DNA of 64,000 nucleotides from assembly GCA_017163975.1 (NCBI GenBank), contig JAFFSR010000240.1:1054001-1118000 (forward strand), written 5' to 3'. The notes beneath the pieces are model-generated. The model saw only the letters and a program-made list of their open reading frames with translations, was not told the DNA's origin and did not search any database. Source of the stretch: Anastatus disparis (lineage: Eukaryota; Arthropoda; Insecta; Hymenoptera; Eupelmidae). The translations under genes and the position numbers were made by a program. Positions 1-10,598 of this stretch are shown here, in pieces. The stretch's first letter is position 1. Each line of letters starts with the position of its first letter.

Positions 1-490
1 CATGTTTATATTCCTCTCTGTTGATTGATGCTTTAAGCATGGTGATGGTAGAGCTGCGTTTGATCTTGAGATTGTCGAGGATGTTTTCTAATACATAGTT
101 AGGAATGTCGAGAGGTACATTTGAAAAGACTACTTTTTGGAATCTGGGTACTAATGGTCTTATAGTTATTTTTTGGTTATTTATTGTTAAATATTGATGT
201 CTTTCAGTGAAGTTATTAACTAGTTCTTTGTTGGACAAGTAAACACATACGCGATTATTAGATATTCTTGAAGCTCCTATTACATTACTTGGTTTCACTA
301 TATCTCCTACAGCACATACGTAATCAGTTAAACTTAGTCCTTCAGTGCAATCCATTATGAGACCTTGTTCCCTTTTGTTTTCTGTGACTCCTGCATAACT
401 GATGTTTGTTGGACTTTTAACAGTGAACGTTGAAATATCTTGTGGATCTGTTTGGTACATTATTTGAGTGGCCATGGTTTCGTCTTCCAT
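1..490 (-). CDS. Non-LTR retrotransposon ORF1 (gag-like), partial
   Basis: An open frame starts at the ATG complementary to 488-490 and stays open for 163 codons to the window edge, so the C-terminal part is missing. The protein begins M-E-D-E-T-M-A-T-Q-I-M-Y-Q and contains the segment RPLVPRFQKVVFSNVPLDIP followed by a YVLENILDNLKIKR-like stretch. I recognise this as the region just upstream of the CCHC zinc knuckles in ORF1 proteins of insect I/LOA/R1-type LINEs, which bind their own RNA in a ribonucleoprotein. The knuckles and the reverse transcriptase would lie to the left, outside the window. No stop or frameshift is seen in the visible part, so the copy may be young. The first ATG is taken as start; a second in-frame ATG follows five codons later. 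Assignment to a clade is tentative. Confidence 0.7.
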   Translation of the reverse strand, partial: MEDETMATQIMYQTDPQDISTFTVKSPTNISYAGVTENKREQGLIMDCTEGLSLTDYVCAVGDIVKPSNVIGASRISNNRVCVYLSNKELVNNFTERHQYLTINNQKITIRPLVPRFQKVVFSNVPLDIPNYVLENILDNLKIKRSSTITMLKASINREEYKH

Positions 491-2141
491 GGTCTACTCT
501 TAAGCACTACGCTGTATTATATTAAGTTTCACTACTCGTAGATATAACTATATATGTATACACCTATATCTATTTGCGGAGTCCAGACGTAAACAAGTGT
601 GTTTACAACAAGCTCCGAGAGTGAACTGAATAAAAATTTAAAATATTTAATTTCTTCAAAGAATTCTTTTATTTAATTACAAATATTTAAATCTAATACC
701 ATTTCATTGTTCGAATTTTCTGATTTTAAAGTGCTAACATAAATTAGGGTTTCGTAACTACGTAGTATTTCATTCATTAGAGTGTTAATTACTTTTTGCC
801 AATAACTTTTTGAACTGATACATATTTGATTTTATCTTATAAAAATAAATGTAGATATAGAAGTTTTAACCTCGACTTCTGCAAAAAGAATAATAATCAA
901 ACTTATCAAAGTAGTAATGACTGTGGTTATAAAAGTCAAAATTTCTGAATTCTGGTTTTTTAACAAATGTAAACAAATGTACACTCTTTCTCTTTCACAC
1001 ACTGTCTTCTATTCTCCGAAATAAATGTTAATGACAAAAAAATGTGATCCCTTTTAATGACACAATTTCTGTTAGTTTCACTTTTTATCCTTATAATTTC
1101 AATAATTTTTACTCAAATCAATTTTAAAGTTGACTTATTTAATTTCGTAATAATGCAATGATTTCACCAGATCTCATGTGATTCGGAATAGATTACGGAA
1201 GATCAGGGTGATCAATGATTTCAAAAAGTAAATGGTCTCTCGAATCATTCATTGCCAGCTAAATCTCTCGTGAGATCTCACGTGAGATCTCACATTAGAT
1301 CTCATGCAACAAAGTTCATAAAAATTCTGAGTCCGATAACTACTAAAAATTTATAAGTCCCCACTATGAAAATGAATTTTATAGCACTGCGGGACCTAAA
1401 TCCACGCATAGGTAACGCTCCACTGTTACCTTGGGGGCACTTTTTTAAACAGTATAAAGTCGAGTTTACTTAGGTCACGTACACATAATAAGCGATACTT
1501 TGATATCTAGATTATTTTTTTAAAGTGTTTTCGTTGTTGATAACAAGATTTAAATTGTTGCAACTCTTTTATATTATCATTCTTCAAATTAAATAACAAT
1601 TATAAGCTCTTAAAATACGAATAAAACTTAAGTTAATACTAGCGTAACATGTGAAGCGAAGAGGTATAGTTAGTTCGGCGCTCCAATATAAGTTTACTCT
1701 GCGATTCCCCTAATCACTATACGCGATTACTGATACAATACATATAAGATACCTACTCACCGCTCCTGCGATGCTAATACATGTTTGAAGCAACATTTGA
1801 ATTTATGATTTTACAGAAGGTAATTTAAACTGATAATATCAGATAATATCAATAATATTGATAAAAAAAATTAGTATTATTACACATTTTAAGTATATTT
1901 TTAAGATTATAATTTTTTCTTTTTTTTTCATTTATCATTCATAGAGTGTTTAGTTTTTATTCATTTATAGTTTTCTCTTTTCTTTTTTGATCTATTATTC
2001 ACGAAATGCCAAGCATTTGGTTTTTTATAGTTTTCGCTTTTATTTTTTCAATTATCATTCGTGGAGTGCATAGTTTTTGTTTATTATTGATTTTTAAGAG
2101 TACGTATTCAATACGGCGAATTTATGTCACACGTGCTACGA
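491..2141. other. LINE leader and AT-rich spacer
   Basis: The first 140 bases or so probably form the 5' leader of the LINE whose ORF1 starts at 490: reading the minus strand, a less AT-rich stretch near 590-640 (CACTCTCGGAGC) resembles the 5' end of such elements. Beyond it lies AT-rich DNA without genes. Two small GC pockets at about 1,375-1,450 (with a GGTAAC...GTTACC inverted pair) and 1,620-1,790 look like old transposon pieces that I cannot name. Confidence 0.4.
1270..1293. repeat. Tandem palindrome GTGAGATCTCAC x2
   Basis: The perfect 12-bp palindrome GTGAGATCTCAC occurs twice head to tail, creating a CACGTG E-box at the junction. Diverged relatives (AGATCTCATG) lie at about 1,169 and 1,296. 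The cluster spans roughly 130 bases of otherwise ordinary AT-rich DNA. Confidence 0.85.
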
Positions 2142-2275
2142 AATAGTATATGATACTCGTGACTTTAGTGGAACTTTATTACACGGCATTACGTTATCCA
2201 TCGCTGCGTTCGGGCGATAACTCCGGCCGTGTAATAAAGTGTCACTTAGGTTACTTGTATCGTAATGTACTATTT
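2142..2275. repeat. GC-cored hairpin 1
   Basis: Imperfect inverted repeat with arms of about 45 bases. The inner arms pair ACTTTATTACACGGC with GCCGTGTAATAAAGT; the outer arms pair AATAGTATATGATACTCGTG with a diverged partner ending at 2,275. The centre contains GTTATCCATCGC / GCGATAAC around CTGCGTTCGGG. It belongs with the hairpins at 3,699-3,914, 14,401-14,592 and 20,871-21,073, which have a similar GC-rich centre but different arms. Confidence 0.75.
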
Positions 2276-3139
2276 TTATTCCTAGACATTCTATAACAAT
2301 CAAGTTCATTAAAAATTAATGACTTAACAACTTCGACTTTTTACTGTACGAGGCAAAAACAAAATCAAACAACCGTTGAAAATTTCCAAGTTACTATTGA
2401 AAAAAAGCCCCTGAAATTCATTATTTTTATTTCTAGACCTTGAAAATTGATTTAGATTAATGAAAAGTAACATTTGCCAACTTCTACTTTTGACTTTTTG
2501 CGACAAAGATAAAGTTTAATTAGTTAAAAAATTTTTAAGTCTTAAGTAGAAATAAATGTTTATATGGTTATTTCCCCATTTTTCCTAATTGAAAATCATT
2601 TAACCATAATTACTTTCACTCTAGGTCAAATCTTAGGATTCTTAAAGTTTTTTGAGCTCTAGTAATATTTTAGAAAAAATCAAATTTCCCAAATTAAATT
2701 TTTTTCGTGTTAGATCGATTTTTTAATGCAAGAAAAGAGAAAATAATTATTCTCATAACCAGAAGAATAAAATTTTAAAAATTACTTTACTCTATATTTC
2801 ATATCAATTCTAAATGATGAGAAATGAAAAAAAATCATATCTCTCAATATTGTTTTCCGTGACAATAACTAAAAATTTTATAATTGGTTTGGGACTTGGT
2901 TTTTTTACGCACATACTCACATGAACAATAAGATGAGAAATCAGAGGTGATTTTTCACCTGACATTTTTTAGTGGAGCAGTATAGACGGTTAAGAAAATG
3001 TTGAATTTCCTAATAGAATTAAAGTTATTAAAATTCATTAATTTAAAAAAAGAGTCGATATTTATTGATAAAATATATTTAATATTAGTTTGAGCCCTTT
3101 CAAATACATAATAATTTATTTGAAATCTGAAAAATATAG
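2276..3139. other. AT-rich spacer, no feature seen
   Basis: Very AT-rich sequence with homopolymer runs. The one minus-strand frame in it (2,324-2,506) has no recognisable motif and its composition matches the spacer. I see no gene, RNA or clear repeat. Confidence 0.6.
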
Positions 3140-3698
3140 AAACTGAACAATTTTGACGTAACTGGACTGTTTTGCAAATAACCGGACAGGCGAATAAAAT
3201 GTAGTTATTAACAAAAATTAGACTTTGTAGATTTAATTGAACAATAAATAATGATTAAAGTTACGAAAAGTAATAATATTATTAATTCACATTCTGTAAT
3301 GATCTATTATTATCTTTATGAAATAATAAAATAATTAGTTGCATAACTAATAACATAAAAAAGTATCTTATATAAGTAACATTTCAACTTGTAACACTTA
3401 TTTTAATTCCTATTCGTCTAGTTACTGGTGCAAATCCAATCTCATTAACCACATAGAAATACCGAGAATTAATTAATCTTTATCAGACAAAATTTTGCAC
3501 TTTATTATGTAACACGCAATCATCTTTTGATTTCAATTCAGTTACTGGCCATTGCAAAAAATTGAAGTTAATAAAAAAATGGCTAGAGGAATAAATCAGC
3601 TTCTTAAATTATAAAAAAAAGCATAACTGGCGCGAACCATTAAATATTAAATCAAACATTTACTTAAATAATCATTTCACCAACAAATATTAAAAAAT

Positions 3699-3796
3699 TA
3701 TTTTTTGACACTCCGTGCGCGAAGTCCAATTTCGCGCACGCTGTACAAAGTGACACGTGCGAAAATGGAGCTTCTTACACGTTGTGTCAAAAAATA
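3699..3796. repeat. GC-cored hairpin 2a
   Basis: Outer arms TTTTTTGACAC and GTGTCAAAAAA close a stem-loop of 98 bases. A second inverted pair inside it (GTGCGCGAA with TTCGCGCAC) forms a nested hairpin. It lies three bases from hairpin 2b. An open frame covering both (3,690-3,899, minus) is a by-product of the GC-rich inverted repeats. Confidence 0.75.
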
Positions 3797-3798
3797 TT

Positions 3799-3914
3799 GT
3801 TCGATACTCGTGCGAGAAAGTGATTTCTTCCTCGTGTGACCTTTTCACCCTCGCTTCGCTCGGGCGCAAACCGCCACGTGAGTAAAAAATCACCCTCACG
3901 CACTAGTATCGAAA
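3799..3914. repeat. GC-cored hairpin 2b
   Basis: Arms of about 40 bases: TTCGATACTCGTGCG at the left pairs with CGCACTAGTATCGAA at the right, with further pairing inward. The core reads ACCCTCGCTTCGCTCGGGC, almost the same as the core of the hairpin at 20,973-21,073 although the arms are unrelated. Confidence 0.8.
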
Positions 3915-4349
3915 AATACTATACTCTTGACGATTGAAACATGAGATATTTTCATTTTTACAGAGTAAGGAATTGTTTGTGTAATAATTTAAGACTTTTA
4001 GAAATGTAAATCTTCTATTAGAATCTATTCAAAGTTATTAAATAAAACAATCTTATTTAATAGTTAAAATTTATGCAATCAGCACCTACAGTGCGTCTCA
4101 TAACTATAGAAACACGCAATCGTCATATGTCATAAGTACTTTATGTGCTGCAAAAAGGTGCATATCTCGGTAAAACTTGTTTTTACATCTTATAAATGAA
4201 TAACTCTGATGAACTTTATTAGTATAAAACCTTATAAGACATAAAAATAATGTATTTATTAACTTTATTTAAAAAAATAAAAAATAATTACAAATTTTGC
4301 CGTCCCATAACTATAGAAATGTTTTCGAAAATCACAAATTTAAGTATTT

Positions 4350-4611
4350 AAAACATTGTTTCACAGTTTAAGGAGATGTAATTGGGTATATGATTTCTAC
4401 ATAGTTACCGACATTGCAGTTTTCCAAAATTTTTATCTTTATTCAAAAATTTTCAGAAATATCTCTATATTAGGCTCTTTATTAGTAGAAATGGAAGACT
4501 TTAATATAGAGATATTTTTAAAAATCTTGGATTAAGAACCAATAACTTGGAAAACTGTAATGTCGATATTTTACATCCCCTTAAAGCATGAAATTTTGTT
4601 CGTTTTAACAA
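4350..4611. mobile_element. Foldback MITE inside Tc1
   Basis: Imperfect inverted repeat: GTTTAAGGAGATGTAA near 4,366 pairs with TTACATCCCCTTAAAG near 4,571, and CGACATTGCAGTTTTCCAA pairs with TTGGAAAACTGTAATGTCG. The centre holds a smaller hairpin (AATATCTCTATATTA / TAATATAGAGATATT). A related copy lies at 40,188-40,380, so this is a mobile family. No coding capacity. Confidence 0.7.
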
Positions 4612-4634
4612 ATTGATTGAACTTTAATTACATT

Positions 4635-4950
4635 TTAATACTTTGTATGTCCACCGTTTGCTTGAATAAGTTAAAGAATGCGACTTTCCATACTAGCAAC
4701 TAAATTTTTAATAGTATCTGGCTCAATTTTACGCCATGCTTGCAAAACTGCATTGTGCAACTCTCCAACAGAGTTATATCGTGTGTTGTTGACATAAATT
4801 TTGCGAACAAGAATACCTCAAAGATTTTCAATAGGGTTAATGTCTGGGGAACACGCAGGCTAAATTAAAACTTTAATATCATTTTCAAGGAACCAATTTT
4901 TTGTTTCTCGACTAGAATGTATCGGTGCATTGTCTTGTTGGAAAACAAGC
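4635..4950 (-). pseudogene. Tc1 transposase, C-terminal remnant
   Basis: Reading the minus strand from 4,950 gives VFQQDNAPIH, then a TKNWF segment, PACSPDINPIENL, and a C-terminus ending NGGHTKY before the stop at 4,635-4,637. The D of QDNAP and the E of PIENL are separated by 34 residues, the DD34E spacing of Tc1 transposases, which cut and paste the element at TA sites. Three in-frame stops break it: two replace the tryptophans expected before PACSP and after ENL, and one lies near 4,671. The N-terminal DNA-binding half and the first catalytic aspartate are missing. The copy is dead. Confidence 0.85.
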
Positions 4951-4990
4951 TTTAAGTTTATTATGGTTTTTTATACGAAGAGAAATATTC

Positions 4991-5380
4991 TTGTAAAAAC
5001 TACAATAGTTTCAAGTAAAATTGCCATAGACCTCCATTGTATTAAAAAATGTTAAAGTAAAATTGCAGTGCAATTATTAATTTTTATGCAAATTTAATTT
5101 CAATGCACATACTGGAAGCAAACTTTATTTTTTGCATTGAATTTCATATCTTTTTTAACAGTGCAGGAACCATATTTCATTATATTTCATGTAAATTTTA
5201 CGACAAATTATGTTAATTTTTGTCTATAATGACAGCCTGTGACAACTTAACTTCAAACTATTATAATTGTTACTATAAAATTTTTCTCAGTGCACAATAA
5301 AGCAATAGTAGATAAAGAAACGTTATAATAAAAAATAGTGATTTTGAAGACAAGACGGGATTTGCACAATAAATTAAAAT
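4991..5380. other. AT-rich spacer with a diverged dispersed repeat
   Basis: No gene. The segment about 5,065-5,130 (GTGCAATTATTAATTTTTAT followed by TACTGGAAGCAAA) resembles 49,640-49,810 in the same order, which suggests an old dispersed repeat. The identity of that repeat is unknown. Confidence 0.35.
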
Positions 5381-5582
5381 ATTTTATAGGATGTTTGTTA
5401 GTTTATTTTGCACATACAATAATACAAACTTTAAATTACATTTTCACAATGAGATTATTTTAATTTTAAGTTTGCAAACAAGTATTTCAGAATTCATTAA
5501 AATATATGATCATAATGTTTTCATCGGTAACACAAGTGTAATACATCACTCAACAACTAAGAATAAAGATTACCGGTATATA

Positions 5583-5588
5583 TTTATT
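5583..5588 (-). terminator. Polyadenylation signal of the IR gene
   Basis: AATAAA on the minus strand lies about ten bases beyond the stop codon at 5,599-5,601. The broken paralogue has AATAAA at the matching place (15,036-15,041). This implies a very short 3' UTR. Inferred from sequence only. Confidence 0.5.
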
Positions 5589-5598
5589 ACTATAACTT

Positions 5599-7404
5599 TC
5601 AATTCGAACGCTTAAACCATTTTTCAGTTATGAAAACTAGTATAGATATTAAATATCCTAACATAAGATAAAAAAATACAATATTATTGATATTTGGAAT
5701 TTCTTCCGACTTCTCATCTAACGAATATGGTATATATGATTCGAAAGGTCGGTAATGACGTTTACATTCAGCCATACCTTCGCGAACATATTTCTTGTTA
5801 AATCCAAATTCCCATAATTTATGCATCCATTCTCCAACCTTATAAGCAAGTGGTGAATGTTTGGAGAATAACATTACGTAGTAACCAGGATAAACAAGTT
5901 CATCCGTTGCGCTAAGAATCCAGCCGTTTTTTGGATTTGAATACTTCAATATAAGTTCATCACTTAGTATTCCAAATGCTATACATACGTTAATATCATT
6001 AACAGTCATCATTCTTACTATACAAGCGTTATTAAATGCTACTACAGTTGATTTTTTTAATAAACTATTAGCTCCAGAATACCGTAAGCTCTCTTCCTCT
6101 TCAGTATGCATGGTCAAATGTATCTCTGAATCAATAATATCAGAAAAGGTTTTCATATTTTTAAACTTTAATTCAGCAAATGTTACATCTAATAAATCTT
6201 CTAAAAAATACATTGAAAAAATTAAAGATATACATGTTAGGATCAAAAATAAAATATTTTCAATTCGTGTTTTTGGTGGAACAGTTGTGGATACACCAAA
6301 TAATAATAATGTGATATTCAAAGTTGAAAAAAATTGACTTTTATAACCAGATAATTTAAGTAAGACAGTGAATATGGTAATAATTCCAGTGGTAATGCCA
6401 ATCACAATTATTAAATTCCATGGAAAATGGTATTCGAAATAACCATACTGCCTGATTAACAAACCTGTTGTCATGAGATGAGAATAATCATAAACCTTTA
6501 ACCTATTTCTATATTTATGCCGTCCATGAAGAATATCTACGTAAATATCAAGATGATCAAGGTTTTTCTTAGGATATCTATGATCTTTTGACATATTAAT
6601 AGTAAAATTCATTATTTTGGATATAGTCTTCAATCTTAAATATGATATACCAAGTAAACTATCCCAATAATTTGTACCCTTAAAATTTCGACGATGTCCT
6701 AAATAATAAAATAACTGCGCGGAAGCTGTTGCATTAAAAGTATATCCATGTAAATTTTTCAATGTATTGGAAAATAATATAGTGTTTTCTGATATATGAT
6801 GTTTACTGTTGGTAAAGTTGAACGGGTTGTATTCGTGTATTAAAATTTCTGTATTGTTGGTTAAAATCGATGTACTCAATTTGATGACGGATAAATCTTT
6901 ATCAATTATTTCTATGATTGAAACATACAAAAAATTCATTGACCATAAGAACTGAAAAACAAAATCCAATTCATGTGAATGACCGTTTTTATTTTTCAAA
7001 ATGATTAAACAATAAGGTCTTGGTTTGTTATATGAATAATGATCTAGCAAAGAAAAATACTTTTTGAAACGATGTGTATTTTTTTCAAAATCAGAAGAAT
7101 CAATAAAAATAATATTTAATAACGTATTTCTAAAATCCAATACTAACATATCCTCATAATAATATTTTGTTTCATTGAATGTTTCTGTTAAATTAACAAT
7201 AAAAGTCGGAGCTTTATCCATTATCTCTTTAATAAATAATGCATCTGAAGGCTCAAGTGATTTTGGAGACTGAATTATAAACGTGACTTGTTTTACATTG
7301 AGGCTTTTCATTAGTATCCTGCTTACTTGTCTAGTCCAATTTATTTTAGTCGAACAAATAACGTTAAAATTAAAAATTATGAATAATACTTGTAAAATGC
7401 GCAT
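5599..7404 (-). CDS. Divergent ionotropic receptor (chemoreceptor)
   Basis: A 601-residue, uninterrupted protein with the layout of insect ionotropic receptors, variant ionotropic glutamate receptors that form ligand-gated cation channels in chemosensory neuron membranes. Residues 1-18 form a hydrophobic signal peptide. An N-terminal region follows (about 20-215). Ligand-binding half S1 starts near NLHGYTF (217-223) and runs to about 328. Membrane segment M1 is about 329-350, a pore-loop-like segment about 355-378, M2 about 382-404, S2 about 410-570, and M3 about 572-594, followed by a short basic tail (EKWFKRSN). The canonical SYTANLAAF motif after M2 is absent, which places it among divergent IRs rather than conserved co-receptors. 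Length is normal for the family and there is no intron, as in many divergent IRs. The start is the first ATG before the signal peptide. A closely similar pseudogene lies at 15,043-17,782. Ligand and subfamily cannot be read from the sequence. Confidence 0.85.
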   Translation of the reverse strand: MRILQVLFIIFNFNVICSTKINWTRQVSRILMKSLNVKQVTFIIQSPKSLEPSDALFIKEIMDKAPTFIVNLTETFNETKYYYEDMLVLDFRNTLLNIIFIDSSDFEKNTHRFKKYFSLLDHYSYNKPRPYCLIILKNKNGHSHELDFVFQFLWSMNFLYVSIIEIIDKDLSVIKLSTSILTNNTEILIHEYNPFNFTNSKHHISENTILFSNTLKNLHGYTFNATASAQLFYYLGHRRNFKGTNYWDSLLGISYLRLKTISKIMNFTINMSKDHRYPKKNLDHLDIYVDILHGRHKYRNRLKVYDYSHLMTTGLLIRQYGYFEYHFPWNLIIVIGITTGIITIFTVLLKLSGYKSQFFSTLNITLLLFGVSTTVPPKTRIENILFLILTCISLIFSMYFLEDLLDVTFAELKFKNMKTFSDIIDSEIHLTMHTEEEESLRYSGANSLLKKSTVVAFNNACIVRMMTVNDINVCIAFGILSDELILKYSNPKNGWILSATDELVYPGYYVMLFSKHSPLAYKVGEWMHKLWEFGFNKKYVREGMAECKRHYRPFESYIPYSLDEKSEEIPNINNIVFFYLMLGYLISILVFITEKWFKRSN

Positions 7405-7554
7405 ATTTATGTTTCTTTTACAATTATGTAGATAAATAAAAAAATTTTTTAATTTCTCATTGAAAAATTGACGCTGCAGTTTTTAATAAATACTTATTAA
7501 CAATTTTTTCAATTTGATAATAATATTTATCGATGTTCGTTAGTATTATGAAAT

Positions 7555-8040
7555 AGAACTTAGAACATACCGTTGCGAAGGTTCAGAGTAAACTAAAAAA
7601 ACTTATAATGAAGGTCGTATTCTTATTCGAAAGTTATGTTACATCAAATGAATAATAGTAAATATTTACAAATATAATGTGTTTCAAATTTTTAAACTGA
7701 ATAATTTTATAAAAAATAAATTCTATTGAAACATCATTGGTTGGCTTACTTTGAAGTCATGCTAATACTATTATATTCAATAATTCATGTATGAATATAT
7801 TTACCTAAAATAAATTTCCAAATAAATGTCACCGCTTATCGATTTATTTTAATATAACATTGAAATTCTCATCTCATATGCACGGAAACAATAATATTAT
7901 AGTTGCTTACTTTTTTTATTTTTTGTAGAAAAAAAAAAGAGTTTTCTCGCTAAGCATGTTACATTTTTACTTTCTACCATATGAAATGAATTCTTTATTG
8001 ATATTTATTATGTCTGAATTTCTTGAAATTTCAAGAAGCT
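7555..8040 (-). repeat. 5' flank of IR gene, copy A
   Basis: The sequence upstream of the intact IR gene is shared with 13,490-14,030 and 20,080-20,460. The best preserved parts are the stretch around ACCGCTTATCGATTTATTTT (about 7,830) and CATATGCACGGAAAC (about 7,876). It lies where a promoter or distal control region should be. The duplication alone explains the similarity; regulatory function is inference. Confidence 0.7.
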
Positions 8041-8374
8041 TAGTTAATGTCCCATCTACTATTGAGTTAAGTTTATGCGTGATATAAAGTAAAAAAAGTA
8101 CTTTATAGTAGCCATCCCGATCAAAATAGATTTTTATTGTAAAACATTATATAAGCTTTCAAATACTTATAATACTAGAATGTTTTGAAATAATTAAAAA
8201 GTCTCTATGAATAATTATTCACCACAATTTAAAACCACCTACTACTACTTACCAAAAACCAATACCCGACTAATAATTCATCGTTTATCCTACCTACTAC
8301 TCATGCTGTTTCTTCTTAATTTTATATTTACTGTAAGGTACTTCTGATAGTAGACGTAAAAATCAATTGATTAA
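8041..8374. other. AT-rich spacer before the palindrome
   Basis: No coding or RNA feature. It contains several CTACTACT-type short repeats near 8,228-8,300 and ends in the TTAA (8,371-8,374) that borders the large palindrome. Confidence 0.5.
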
Positions 8375-9155
8375 AAGAGTACCCCCCGTTAAGATAGGTA
8401 AAATGCCCTCCCTCATATATTTCAAAACTAATATTTTTTCTTGTTTTTATAGTAATTAAGATTAGGTTTTGTTATATTTATAGTTTCCTAACACATACCC
8501 TAACCTCAACATAACCTAAAAATCACTTTTTTTATAAAATTTTTTTTTTATCTGGAAGGATGAATGATATTAATCCCGCGAAAAACATATGACTAGGTCT
8601 TAGCACTCTCTTTAACTGTGATTTTTTGCGAGTCCTAGAAAGCAGTTTTTCTAACCTAAAAATAACATTTAAATTATAAAATCTCCGTAACTTTGCTCTG
8701 GGAGGGGCTACAAGTAATTTTCTGGGCTTAAAATTTGTATTTTTAGAAAACACATAAAGTTTATGATGACCAAAAATTCGATTCTGGCATGGCGCCATGG
8801 CGAAAAACTCGAAAAACCATTTTTTCATAGGTTTTCTGTCGGTTATTGGTCTCTAGCAACTCACAAATCATTTTTAGAGAAAAAAACCTAGCTTCATTGG
8901 ATTCTACGTGAAAAAATACATTGAAAATGTGCATGATTACTTTAGGAATACTTGGATGCTGTTACAAAACAATTAAAAAAATTAAATAATTCTGAAATTA
9001 TTACATATCTTCTTTGCATCGTTGCTGCATTTAGTTTTTATGACTTTGGTCATCTCTTTAGAGTCTCAAAGCTACTATTCAATGTATTCATAGGCAAATG
9101 ACGTCCACTGTACGCGAAAAACAGAGACAAATACTAGACAGATAACTATAACTCC

Positions 9156-9256
<101 letters not shown>

Positions 9257-9628
9257 GGAATAACTTACTATCCCTCGTATATACATAAGGAATAGTGAGT
9301 TGTTCTTAGAAACGCAAATTATTTTTCTTATACATAGATAAAAAACCAATGTTTATCCATTCCTGTAACTATTCTTTTTAGTGTTCTTTTTTAGCTTGTA
9401 AGAGACCTAACATGTTTTCTGTCCTCCATAAATCACGAACTCGATAGATTTGAACAATTAAATGATTCCAATTAAGTTCCAAATTCAAAAATTAAAAGAT
9501 CATTATCTCTTTAGAGTCATAAAGCTACTATTCGATGTATTTACAGCTAAATTACGCCTATTGCACGCCAAAATAAGATTTTTAAACATAACTGAAGTAA
9601 CGGTCGTATCATCTGTCTTTTTGTATTA

Positions 9629-9901
9629 CAGTAGACTCTGGATACAAGAGAATCAACGGGCCTTCAGGAGAGGAATTTTCTTGAAAATTCTCTCATACAA
9701 AAAGTCCCCAACACGCTCGAGTCAAAAGTGATACCCACACCTACTGTTTTGTTGTGTGAGTTGTATCCAACATGCGTGTATATTCTGTCTCTCTCACTTT
9801 CATAGTGGTGGGATAACGCAAATACTTAGGCTCACGCCCATATTTAGGAGAAAGAGCTCGAAATCTCTTATATCGCAATCTCTTGTATCGAGAGATCACT
9901 G
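9629..9901. mobile_element. Pogo-like MITE, left arm copy
   Basis: Terminal inverted repeats CAGTAGACTCTGGATACAAG at 9,629 and, on the other strand, CAGTGATCTCTCGATACAAG ending at 9,901 enclose 273 bases. A TA precedes the left end (9,627-9,628); the right-hand TA has changed to TT. CAG-started ends at TA sites are typical of the pogo/Tigger branch of Tc1/mariner. It has no transposase. Confidence 0.7.
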
Positions 9902-9942
9902 AATCATTAGAGAGACAAAGACGGAATAAGGTTTTAGTAACA

Positions 9943-9944
<2 letters not shown>

Positions 9945-9997
<53 letters not shown>

Positions 9998-10039
9998 AAG
10001 AATAGTGAGCTATTGCTAGGAACTCTAGGAGCTATTGCT

Positions 10040-10082
<43 letters not shown>
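9945..10082. repeat. (AT)n tracts at the palindrome centre
   Basis: Two alternating AT tracts (9,945-9,995 and 10,042-10,082) each lead into a copy of the module AATAGTGAGCTGTTGCTAG (near 9,999 and 10,089). Diverged copies of the same module lie in each arm (near 9,290 and, inverted, near 10,930). The loop is thus itself built from duplicated (AT)n-plus-module units. Confidence 0.8.
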
Positions 10083-10325
10083 CAAAAAATAGTGAGCTGT
10101 TGCTAGAAACAACGCGCTTGATTCTCATATATGTAGAAGCAATGTATTTCTTATATCGGTTGCTACTCTATTTTTTGCGTATAATGACCTGAAGACAAAT
10201 CATAATTGTGGCAGTTCTAACAAAGAATATAAATGCTTACATAGAAGTGTACTTTCAGGCTCGAATTTATAGACCCAACACGATTGTTACTAAAACCTTA
10301 TTCCGTCTTTGTCTCTCTAATGATT

Positions 10326-10598
10326 CAGTGATCTCTCGATACAAGAGATTGCGATATAAGAGATTTCGAGCTCTTTCTTCTAAATATGGGCGTGAGCGTA
10401 AGTATTTGCGTTATCCCACCACTGTGAAAGTGAGAGAGACAGAATATATACGCATGTTGGATACAACTCACACAACAAAACAGTAGGTGTGGGTATCACT
10501 CTTGACTCAAGCGTGTTGGGGACTTTTTGTATGAAAGAATTTTCAAGAAAATTCCTCTCCTGAAGGCCCGTTGATTCTCTTGTATCCAGAGTCTACTG
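10326..10598. mobile_element. Pogo-like MITE, right arm copy
   Basis: Mirror image of 9,629-9,901 with exactly the same length (273 bases) and nearly the same sequence; the TA flank is kept at 10,599-10,600. The element must have been present before the arm was duplicated in inverted orientation, or was copied across by gene conversion. Confidence 0.7.

Larger units (their letters stand above)
3140..4088. repeat. Intergenic block of the IR cluster, copy 1
   Basis: The outer parts of this block match 20,640-21,372 base by base over long stretches. Examples are a shared ATTGCAAAAAA-TTGA segment near 3,552 and 20,657, and TTTTTACAGAGTAAG followed by closely similar sequence at 3,955-4,087 and 21,233-21,367. 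The two copies sit on opposite sides of the pair of IR genes, as expected for spacer carried along in a tandem duplication. Each copy contains two adjacent GC-rich hairpins at the corresponding place. Copy 1 is interrupted at 4,087 by a Tc1 element inserted at TA. Confidence 0.7.
4089..4990 (-). mobile_element. Degenerate Tc1-type transposon (DD34E)
   Basis: One end is visible at 4,089, directly after a TA target dinucleotide: CAGTGCGTCTCATAACTATA. A second copy of the motif (CGTCCCATAACTATAG) lies in the same orientation at about 4,300, giving the inverted-repeat/direct-repeat arrangement known from Tc1 elements. The element carries a decayed minus-strand transposase (4,635-4,950) and a nested foldback element (4,350-4,611). 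The other end is not found; similarity fades near 4,990, so the copy is truncated. In the paralogous spacer (near 21,367) the element is absent, so it arrived after the duplication. Confidence 0.8.
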
